Positions 20,001 to 24,573 of a DNA stretch of 24,573 nucleotides are shown piece by piece. The notes beneath the pieces are model-generated. The model ran no database searches and was not told where the DNA came from. It was given only the letters and a program-made list of their open reading frames with translations. The DNA comes from a virus: the IMG/VR virus record IMGVR_UViG_3300046811_000165, positions 1-24,573 of that record. The stretch is one strand, 5' to 3'. A program made the position numbers and the translations under genes. Position 1 is the stretch's first letter. Each line of letters opens with the position of its first letter.

Positions 20001-20395
20001 CAGATGCCACCCGGATCTGGAATGTAAACGCCAAGCTCCGCAGCCAACTGCCGTACCCGCTCAACATACTCAGAAAAGGCTGCTGCGTCGAGCGCTGCCG
20101 TCGATTTGATTCTCTTCAGACCTGCTACCTCTTCGCAGGAATGGTCAGTTAGAAATCTGACCTTGCACGCTTCATGCAGTTCTTCGGCCTCGTATCCGAG
20201 GTGCTCTCCGAGGATCTTGTATACGACTCCCCAAAGGTACCGATTCTGCGGAGTGGACCTGGTCATACGAAAGCGGCTGAGCGTCATCTGCACCGGCTTG
20301 CCTTCGAGCGATTGGACGAGCGATTGAAAGCCTTCGCGATCTTCCAGGCAGATCTTGCCCGCGGTGATACGGCCGTCCCAGATGCGGGTGCTCAC
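20000..20395 (-). CDS. NinB-like recombination protein
   Basis: A 131-residue protein from GTG 20395, which has GGAG eight bases upstream; the frame stays open further 5' without a better start. RSTPQNRYLWGVVYKILGEH at about residues 46-65 matches the R-S-x2-Q-N-R-x-L-W signature of lambda NinB-type proteins. STAALDAAAFSEYVERVRQL and GVYIPDP near the end match the C-terminal helix and tail. NinB (Orf) is a recombination mediator that binds single-stranded DNA and SSB. Its place between the initiator and the helicase fits. Confidence 0.75.
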   Translation of the reverse strand: MSTRIWDGRITAGKICLEDREGFQSLVQSLEGKPVQMTLSRFRMTRSTPQNRYLWGVVYKILGEHLGYEAEELHEACKVRFLTDHSCEEVAGLKRIKSTAALDAAAFSEYVERVRQLAAELGVYIPDPGGI

Positions 20396-20397
20396 GA

Positions 20398-20859
20398 TCA
20401 GTGCTCCATTACGCTTTGGTTGACCACTGGCGCGCCCTTGCCGGCGCACTTGCAAGGCCCGACGCCGTCGTAGACGATTTGCTTGTTCGGGTCAACCTTG
20501 CGAAGTAGATCCACTGCCTGCTCTTCGTTGAGCGATTCGCGCGTGGTGCCGTTCGATGTCCGCGTGTGGAGCGAATAGTAGACCCGCCACCCGTCGCCGC
20601 AACAAAACGCGTAAGGACATTGCCGGTGCTGCTTCCATCCCTCGTCTTCCTTCGCCGTGCCGGCCGTCAGAAATCCGCGCAGCGCGGCCGGCGTCGGGCA
20701 AGTCGTCTCACTCTCCAGGATGTCGGTGATTACGCCGTAGAGCCGCGTGTGATTCTGGCCGTACTTCTCCGCGATCCGCATCAGCTCGTCTTTGAGTTTC
20801 TCGTACCCGCGGAGCCCGCTGAGCCGTTTGATGCATTCAAGTGCCTGTGCTGTCTCCAT
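20398..20859 (-). CDS. 153-aa protein of unknown function, replication block
   Basis: Starts at ATG 20859 with a strong GAGGAG eight bases upstream, overlapping the initiator gene by 79 nt; an ATG at 20781 that shares a base with the initiator stop is the alternative. The first half is helical (ECIKRLSGLRGYEKLKDEL) and the second half has Cys pairs (CPYAFCCGDGW, GPCKCAGKG) suggesting a zinc site. It lies where phages often keep a helicase loader or a replication accessory, but no ATPase motif is present, so I do not name it. Confidence 0.65.
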   Translation of the reverse strand: METAQALECIKRLSGLRGYEKLKDELMRIAEKYGQNHTRLYGVITDILESETTCPTPAALRGFLTAGTAKEDEGWKQHRQCPYAFCCGDGWRVYYSLHTRTSNGTTRESLNEEQAVDLLRKVDPNKQIVYDGVGPCKCAGKGAPVVNQSVMEH

Positions 20860-21695
20860 ATTGCAAACTCCTCGTCTGTCGTGTCTTCCGGTTTACGCTT
20901 GTTCGCCCGCAAATAGGCGATGAATGCTTCAGTGTCCGCGCCGAGTGTCGGGTCCTTCGACGGCTCCTCGCCCGACCGCGGCCACTTGCCCGACCATCCG
21001 CTGCGCGATTGTTCGTAGAGCCAGCGCACTGGGTCCATGAAAATCTTCCGGGCCACCTCCTCACTGGCCAGGTACCTATCGCGCGCGGCGAAGGCGGCGG
21101 CCTCATCGTCTGGACTGTTGACCGCCAGAATCCAAGCGCGCGCAGCGCCCTCCGGATTCGACACCCGCGGCCACGGTTCCAGCCACTTCCGAAAAACCCC
21201 GCCGTCGAGCAACTTGGTTATTTTTGTTTCTCCCTGGACCCTCTTCGAAGTCGTATTCGTATCCGTATTCGAAGACGTAGTCGTATTCGTAGTCGTAATG
21301 GGGGCCGATTGTGTGTCCGAATCATTTTGCGAGCAATCTGATATCAGATTGATAGCAGGCTCTGGAAACTTAGACTTAGCGCGAATCTGCTGCCCGAAAT
21401 CGTTGATCTGAAGGTAGGTAGGGCTGTTTCTTTGAAGTACGTTCGACTTGTAGAGCGTCACGAGCGGCCTTTCGCCGACCGTAAGCTCCCCGAGCCAGCG
21501 CTGAATATCCGACTCCAAAACCTTCTCCGGACAGGTCGGCCAGCAGGCCCCGCGTATCGTTATTGGGCTTCCGTGGAACCGTCCGTAATCGTCGGCAACG
21601 GACATCAGACGGCGATAAAGGATCTCGGCACCCTTTGAAAGTGCATTGATGCGCGGGCTACTGTTGATGCCCTCGCGCAATATTCTGTTCGGCAA
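20781..21695 (-). CDS. Replication initiator-like protein
   Basis: A 304-residue protein from TTG 21695, with GAGGG five bases upstream. The N-terminus (RILREGINSSPRINALSKGA, EILYRRLMSVADDYGRFHG) matches the winged-helix start of phage replisome-organiser proteins. A Ser/Thr/Asn linker (about 125-150) follows, then a helical C-terminus (from about 165) likely to contact a helicase or loader. The linker is encoded by short DNA repeats that could be the replication origin, as iterons lie inside lambda O. It is the first gene downstream of the promoter at 21807-21835. Confidence is good for the family type, lower for exact function. Confidence 0.72.
   Translation of the reverse strand: MPNRILREGINSSPRINALSKGAEILYRRLMSVADDYGRFHGSPITIRGACWPTCPEKVLESDIQRWLGELTVGERPLVTLYKSNVLQRNSPTYLQINDFGQQIRAKSKFPEPAINLISDCSQNDSDTQSAPITTTNTTTSSNTDTNTTSKRVQGETKITKLLDGGVFRKWLEPWPRVSNPEGAARAWILAVNSPDDEAAAFAARDRYLASEEVARKIFMDPVRWLYEQSRSGWSGKWPRSGEEPSKDPTLGADTEAFIAYLRANKRKPEDTTDEEFAIWRQHRHLNASNGSAGSAGTRNSKTS
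21249..21291. repeat. Short repeats in the initiator gene, possible origin iterons
   Basis: AGTCGTATTCGTA occurs at 21249-21261 and again at 21279-21291, 30 bp apart. The core CGTATTCG appears three times (starting 21252, 21264 and 21282), with further TCGTA units around. They encode the Ser/Thr/Asn-rich linker. Repeats inside an initiator gene recall the lambda origin; a low-complexity linker alone could also explain them. Confidence 0.45.
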
Positions 21696-21806
21696 ATGTC
21701 CCTCGAAACCGCTGCGGGTCGGGTGACATCGGGGGACGCCGACTCATCCCGAGCCCGCAACTTTCAATGTCCCGCCGTTCATGAGGCGACGGGGTACTAC
21801 ACGAAC

Positions 21807-21835
21807 ATTCTAGCGAGCCGCCAGAAGTTGCGCAA
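21807..21835 (-). promoter_or_regulatory. Promoter for the replication genes (site 5)
   Basis: Minus strand: TTGCGC (21830-21835), 17-bp spacer, TAGAAT (21807-21812). The -35 is embedded in ACTTGCGCAACT, matching the first half of the repeated operator; the second half is degenerate here. The transcript would start near 21800, giving a leader of about 105 nt before the TTG at 21695. Confidence 0.65.
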
Positions 21836-21839
21836 GTTT

Positions 21840-22120
21840 ATATCGGGGCTGCGGCGAGCCCATGAACCCAGGAGGCTACACGCCCGAAGGCTCGCCATCT
21901 ATCAGCCCTTACTGCGCCCTTTCCTTCGCTGCCATTTATTCCGATGTATGGTGGCCCGCCGCAAGGATTGCGATCTTATACATGGTCTCCGTGCCCCTGG
22001 ACTGCCCCGGCCCGCCCGGTACCAAGCGAGTGTCCCCTGCCAATCGCATTGAGGGGAAGCAAACCTTTCCCGCGGCTTTCGCCCCATAGCCCGACAGCTA
22101 CTTTTTCATCGCAAAAATGT
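21840..22120 (-). ncRNA. Possible structured RNA or leader in the 429-bp gene-free gap
   Basis: Between the genes ending at 22125 and starting at 21695 I find no convincing protein. The minus strand shows a chain of hairpins: GGGAA/TTCCC near 22060, a GGC-GAAA-GCC tetraloop hairpin near 22080, ATGTAT/ATACAT (21944-21949 with 21978-21983) enclosing CGCAA-TCC-TTGCG (21960-21972), and an 8-bp GGCGAGCC/GGCTCGCC stem (21853-21896). A promoter-like TTGCTG-N17-TAGAAT stands just upstream. A plus-strand 75-codon frame (21862-22089) covers the same bases but lacks a ribosome site. Orientation and identity are uncertain; it matches no RNA family I know. Confidence 0.3.
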
Positions 22121-22121
22121 C

Positions 22122-22150
22122 ATTCTACCGAGCCGTGCGCGCCGCAGCAA
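22122..22150 (-). promoter_or_regulatory. Promoter reading into the gene-free gap
   Basis: Minus strand: TTGCTG (22145-22150), 17-bp spacer, TAGAAT (22122-22127). The -10 box overlaps the TAG stop of the 57-aa gene. Transcription would start near 22115 and enter the hairpin-rich region rather than a gene. Confidence 0.5.
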
Positions 22151-22298
22151 GCGGATCGACGCCCGTCCGACGCTGTATTGCGCGCAGCCGGGTCTTGCAG
22201 CCGCTGCCCTTCGTCAGGTTGCGCCGGCGCATCTGCTCGGCCAATTGCTCGAGCTGTACGCGCCTGGGGATGTCGTGGCGCCATAGTGTGCGCGTCAT
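22125..22298 (-). CDS. 57-aa basic protein
   Basis: The product starts MTRTLWRHDIPRRVQLEQL and is strongly basic (AEQMRRRNLTKGSGCKTRLR). ATG 22298 overlaps the TGA of the ASCH gene (ATGA); an in-frame ATG five codons upstream is less favoured. Charge and helical content suggest nucleic-acid binding, but no motif is clear. Last gene of the early accessory block. Confidence 0.55.
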   Translation of the reverse strand: MTRTLWRHDIPRRVQLEQLAEQMRRRNLTKGSGCKTRLRAIQRRTGVDPLAAARTAR

Positions 22299-22771
22299 TG
22301 GTTCCACTCCCACAACCCGAGCGCTCCCTTTACTGGCACTGGCTCAATCGGATTGACGGCTTTGAGCAGCCACGCATATCTGCCATGCTCGTAATTTCCC
22401 CACCACAGCTCCGGCTCGGGCGGCGGAAGTATTTCGTTCGGCGCGCAGTATGCGGATGACGCGCCGGCCACGATGCGCTGGCAGCCGGCAAGTTGGCATA
22501 CAGCGATGACTTTGCCGAGAGGCAGCGCCTTGATTCGCGCGGCGTTGTCGTCGAGCCAAGCCTGTGTGAGCGGCTTCGGTACGACCGGCCAGCCCATCGT
22601 TCTGCAAAAGCCGCTGGACTGGCAGAGATCCTTCGCGTCTCTGGGGAATCCTTTCGCCGCATGGATCGCCAGCGGTCCACGGTATGCCGTCCACCAGGAA
22701 CGTGTCTCGATCTTTTTGTGCCCGAGCGCAACGAGTGTTGCCCATGGCTGAGTGAGAGTGAGTGCCTTCAT
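22295..22771 (-). CDS. ASCH-domain protein
   Basis: A 158-residue protein starting MKALTLTQPWATLVALGHKK followed by IETRSW, the defining ASCH opening with conserved G-x-K-x-I-E-x-R. RGPLAIHAAKGF and LGKVIAVCQLAGC follow as core strands. ASCH domains have a PUA-like fold and bind RNA or modified nucleotides; phage copies are common and mostly uncharacterised. ATG 22771 overlaps the TGA of the VRR-NUC gene (ATGA) and has GGGGGAAGG just upstream, so the open frame further 5' is not used. Confidence 0.85.
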   Translation of the reverse strand: MKALTLTQPWATLVALGHKKIETRSWWTAYRGPLAIHAAKGFPRDAKDLCQSSGFCRTMGWPVVPKPLTQAWLDDNAARIKALPLGKVIAVCQLAGCQRIVAGASSAYCAPNEILPPPEPELWWGNYEHGRYAWLLKAVNPIEPVPVKGALGLWEWNQ

Positions 22772-23124
22772 ACCTTCCCCCTGTTGAGCCCGCTCGCCCG
22801 ATACCAAGCAACGAAGCCTTCGATGCTGGCCTCGAAGTCCTCGCCTGCGATGAGCGTCAGTGCGCCCCGTGCGCGCTCGGCGGCGTGCCACCGACGCTGG
22901 TGCGGTGCTATCCGTCCGCCAGGACGCTTCCATTCTATGAAAATGATCTCGCACTGCGGTGGGCTGGCATAACGCACGTACATACCGTCAGCGGCTCCCG
23001 TCTCTCCAACGGTTTTGACTTTTCGTTCAGAGAAGTTTTCCTCAAGACGAAAAATTCTCCATCCGTCCCAAGTAAGCAAGTCCTCGCAGGTCCGCTGAAT
23101 GTCCGATTCCTTCAGCTTTAGCAT
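22768..23124 (-). CDS. VRR-NUC domain nuclease
   Basis: A 118-residue stand-alone VRR-NUC protein of the PD-(D/E)xK superfamily. ESDIQRTCEDLLTWDGWRIF is the N-terminal helix and strand; GAADGMYVR supplies the catalytic Asp (about 46); IIFIEWKRPGG supplies E64-x-K66; APHQRRW supplies Gln76. Full family architecture is present. These small phage nucleases likely resolve branched DNA during replication or recombination. It overlaps the AP2 gene by 7 nt and is coupled to the ASCH gene by ATGA. Confidence 0.88.
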   Translation of the reverse strand: MLKLKESDIQRTCEDLLTWDGWRIFRLEENFSERKVKTVGETGAADGMYVRYASPPQCEIIFIEWKRPGGRIAPHQRRWHAAERARGALTLIAGEDFEASIEGFVAWYRASGLNRGKV

Positions 23125-23333
23125 GGGAAGTTGTAACGGGCGAATTCTCCGTACTCTTCCCGTGCATGGAAGTTGTAAGCCGTAGCGGCATCTGCTTCTT
23201 CGGAAAACAATCCTAGATGACGCTTTTTAATTTGAACATTCCATTTCTTGCATTGCGCATGATAGTGCACGCTCTTGAACCGGCTGGATGTGCCAGCACG
23301 TTTAGTGAGGCTGAGCCAGACACCTATCGCCAT
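23118..23333 (-). CDS. Free-standing AP2 DNA-binding domain
   Basis: A 71-residue protein that is almost entirely one AP2 domain: SRFKSVHYHAQCKKWNVQI gives the three-strand DNA-reading sheet and HLGLFSEEADAATAYNFHAR the packing helix, ending GEFARYNF. In phages AP2 is usually fused to an HNH homing endonuclease. No HNH is present here or in the adjacent frames, so it may be a degraded homing enzyme or a small DNA-binding regulator. The ATG has a strong GGAGGA. Composition is visibly lower in GC than its neighbours, indicating transfer. Confidence 0.82.
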   Translation of the reverse strand: MAIGVWLSLTKRAGTSSRFKSVHYHAQCKKWNVQIKKRHLGLFSEEADAATAYNFHAREEYGEFARYNFPC

Positions 23334-23334
23334 G

Positions 23335-23811
23335 TCATTCCTCCGCTGTGGCGGCCGCCTGCTCGTCGCTGATCAGCGATTCCTGCTGCGCCTTCTTCTG
23401 ATACGAGACGTTGAGCTTGCCCTTCGATTCGCCGATGGTCAGCATGTACTGCTCCAGGCGCCGGCAGCCGTCCGTGTCCTGGAAGCCCAAATTGAAGCGC
23501 AACTCAAGCCGGTGGCCCTTGCCGCGGCTCGATTCCAACTCGCGCCGCACGATCTCGAAGCCGTTGACCTTGCAGACTCCCAGGCTAACGGCCTGCTTCG
23601 CCATGTCCTTCTGATCGGGTATCAGTTCGACTGCGGATGCAACGAGCTCGCCCTCGGGATTGGCTTTGGTCAGGCATTCGGGGATGTCCTGATTCCATTC
23701 CATAGCCTTGCAGACGGTGGCAGTGAGTGACGTTGTGAATGCGGCTGAGCCGCCTTTGCCGTTGCGCGAGATGCTGCGTAGCACGGCGGAACTGAATGAT
23801 ACGTTTGGCAT
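23335..23811 (-). CDS. 158-aa protein of unknown function
   Basis: Starts at ATG 23811, which has AGGAG at good spacing; longer in-frame starts lack this. The product begins MPNVSFSSAVLRSISRNGKG and contains FTTSLTATVCKAMEW, GHRLELRFNLGFQD and a glutamine/glutamate-rich end (QQESLISDEQ). Predicted mixed beta/alpha. No family recognised. It is first after the promoter at 23981-24009 and sits with the AP2 and VRR-NUC genes, so a DNA-metabolism role is plausible but unproven. Confidence 0.65.
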   Translation of the reverse strand: MPNVSFSSAVLRSISRNGKGGSAAFTTSLTATVCKAMEWNQDIPECLTKANPEGELVASAVELIPDQKDMAKQAVSLGVCKVNGFEIVRRELESSRGKGHRLELRFNLGFQDTDGCRRLEQYMLTIGESKGKLNVSYQKKAQQESLISDEQAAATAEE

Positions 23812-23980
23812 ATTGCTCCTTTGGAACGAATCGGCTCCGCGTGTTTCCTCCACGCCTTGTGTCCCCACAAACCATTACCGCGCTCTTGGAACTCACCACG
23901 GAGCCGAACTGGCGCGCCGGATCGTCGCTCGTAGGGCAGCAGTTTGGGAAGCACCCTCGTGGCTCCCCGGCGCAAAACTG

Positions 23981-24009
23981 AATCTATCACCAGTGGCGCA
24001 GTTGCGCAA
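23981..24009 (-). promoter_or_regulatory. Promoter with repeated operator (site 4)
   Basis: Minus strand: TTGCGC (24004-24009), 17-bp spacer, TAGATT (23981-23986). GCGCAGTTGCGC (23997-24008) is the operator with one mismatch from the palindrome. The -10 side also shares TGATAGA with site 2. It lies in the 200-nt gene-free gap 23812-24011 and would give a leader of about 160 nt before ATG 23811. Confidence 0.6.
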
Positions 24010-24011
24010 GG

Positions 24012-24227
24012 CTATTCGGACATCGCCCGATGCATCGCCTTCGCCGCGCATTCAAGGCCGCACAGATGCGTGTCGCCGTCGTTAGGGGCATCGGTCCAGC
24101 GGCGGATAAAAAATGTGCCCGCGTCGTCGGGTAGTTCGCTCCTGTCAACGAGCGCCCGGAACCAGTGATTGGCCGCGCCCTTCGCGCGCCCGCATTCGTC
24201 ACAGGTGTAGGTTAGTGTCTCTGCCAT
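24012..24227 (-). CDS. 71-aa zinc-finger-like protein
   Basis: The product starts MAETLTYTCDECGRAKGAAN and includes a second metal half-site THLCGLECAAKAMHR, so a C-x2-C...C-x3-C knuckle is likely. It overlaps the KTSC gene by 16 nt. The first residues (MAET) and the zinc pair recall the plus-strand protein at 2614, though overall similarity is slight. Function unknown. Confidence 0.65.
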   Translation of the reverse strand: MAETLTYTCDECGRAKGAANHWFRALVDRSELPDDAGTFFIRRWTDAPNDGDTHLCGLECAAKAMHRAMSE

Positions 24228-24451
24228 ATCTTCGTACCTTTGTACTTCGGCCGGATCCGCGCGGCGAAGAACCGGCCGCGCGATGTTGCGGCGTTGAACT
24301 GCGCGAAGATCTCTTCAGGGAAGTCGGCGTACTCGTATGTGCTCTGCTTCTCGCCGTCCTTACCACGGAAGTCAACCTGCAATGTGCGCTTGGTGGCGTC
24401 GTATCGCGCCCAATGTAGCGTGGCGCTCTCCTTGCAATCGATGTCAGCCAT
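24212..24451 (-). CDS. KTSC-domain protein
   Basis: A 79-residue protein: LHWARYDATKRTLQVDFRGK, then TYEYADFPEEIFAQF and RGRFFAARIRPKY. This is the KTSC pattern (short sheet, Y-x-Y, then S/R-x-G-x-F/Y-F near the end). KTSC domains are common in phages and bacteria and may bind nucleic acid; the function is unproven. ATG 24451 has GAGTGGA upstream and follows the previous stop by one base. Confidence 0.78.
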   Translation of the reverse strand: MADIDCKESATLHWARYDATKRTLQVDFRGKDGEKQSTYEYADFPEEIFAQFNAATSRGRFFAARIRPKYKGTKIWQRH

Positions 24452-24452
24452 A

Positions 24453-24573
24453 TTATTCCACTCTCAGTTGCTGGCCGCGCTCAGCAAGCTCTGCGCCTGG
24501 CACGATGCCGTGGCCGGTGCCATTGCAATTGGCGCACGGATTCTGCCTGATGAACGTCCCAATGGTCGAAGTA
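24453..24573 (-). CDS. C-terminal end of a zinc-ribbon-like protein (runs off the right edge)
   Basis: The last 39 codons of a gene that continues past the window. It ends with NPCANCNGTGHGIVPGAELA and RGQQLRVE before TAA at 24453-24455. C-x2-C-x-G-x-G is the DnaJ-type zinc motif often seen in tiny phage proteins. Only one half-site is visible. The next gene (KTSC) starts at 24451. Confidence 0.55.
   Translation of the reverse strand, partial: TSTIGTFIRQNPCANCNGTGHGIVPGAELAERGQQLRVE

Noticed and set aside
21862-22089. Plus-strand 75-codon frame in the gene-free gap, with a possible hydrophobic segment
   Set aside because: No ribosome site or promoter on that strand and its bases form hairpins; a structured RNA or leader fits better. 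Kept as an alternative under the ncRNA entry.
23125-23180. Repeated GGAAGTTGTAA in the AP2 gene
   Set aside because: The two copies encode similar Y-N-F residues in different parts of the AP2 domain and look like a coincidence of codons, not a functional repeat.
1-24573. tRNA genes, CRISPR arrays, insertion sequences or attachment sites
   Set aside because: I looked for cloverleaf-like arms, regularly spaced repeats, transposase motifs and terminal repeats and saw none I could support.

Overview
This window is about 24.6 kb of a tailed-phage (Caudoviricetes) genome or prophage. The hallmark genes are a small and large terminase, a portal, a prohead-protease/scaffold, a DUF2190-type decoration protein, the start of a probable major capsid gene and an HK97-gp10-like head-tail protein. 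Nearly everything is on the minus strand, so the phage reads right to left. The DNA is GC-rich and most start sites have Shine-Dalgarno signals, which points to a GC-rich bacterial host. The Sec- and Tat-like leaders would fit a soil Gram-negative such as an Acidobacteriota member, but that is only a guess. I saw no tRNA, CRISPR array, integrase, lysis cassette or tail genes. Tail genes would be expected beyond the left edge.

Layout in transcription order. (1) 24573-22125 is an early accessory block: small zinc-binding proteins, a KTSC-domain protein, an unrecognised 158-aa protein, a free-standing AP2 domain, a VRR-NUC nuclease and an ASCH protein. (2) 22124-21696 has no convincing protein gene. 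It holds two good minus-strand promoters and a run of hairpins that may be a structured RNA or leader. (3) 21695-19376 is the replication/recombination block: a replication-initiator-like protein with short repeats inside its gene, a NinB-like protein and several small genes. (4) 19398-16793 is a SNF2-like helicase overlapping a SPPF-type DNA methyltransferase. (5) 16791-14232 is the small and large terminase. The large subunit carries a 312-residue intein inserted just before Walker B, and a complete HNH-endonuclease gene is nested in a different reading frame inside that intein. (6) 14192-8420 is a long island of four GT2 glycosyltransferases, one GT11 fucosyltransferase-like enzyme, a SAM methyltransferase, an HNH protein and several tiny genes. 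Its central part is stitched together by 4-nt NTGA stop/start overlaps. (7) 8407-7842 holds two small exported proteins. (8) 7857-1 is the head block: portal, a Tat-leader protein, small proteins, HK97-gp10-like, a histidine-phosphatase fused to a gpF-like cysteine tail, a PAPS-reductase-like protein, protease/scaffold, decoration protein and capsid. One plus-strand gene (2614-2910) interrupts it.

Two features span the window. The first is a sequence with the core TTGCGCAAYTGCGC that recurs five times at or near gene boundaries. At three sites its TTGCGC lies exactly 17 bp upstream of a TAGAxT/TAGATT -10 box, so it looks like a phage-wide operator/promoter family. The second is that three genes (at 14192, 3789 and 2614) have a -10-like hexamer exactly 6 nt before the ATG and no ribosome binding site, which suggests leaderless transcripts; a fourth (8407) is a weaker case.

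The observations most worth checking are the dual-coding intein/HNH arrangement, the dispersed operator series, the phosphatase/head-protein fusion and the possible structured RNA.
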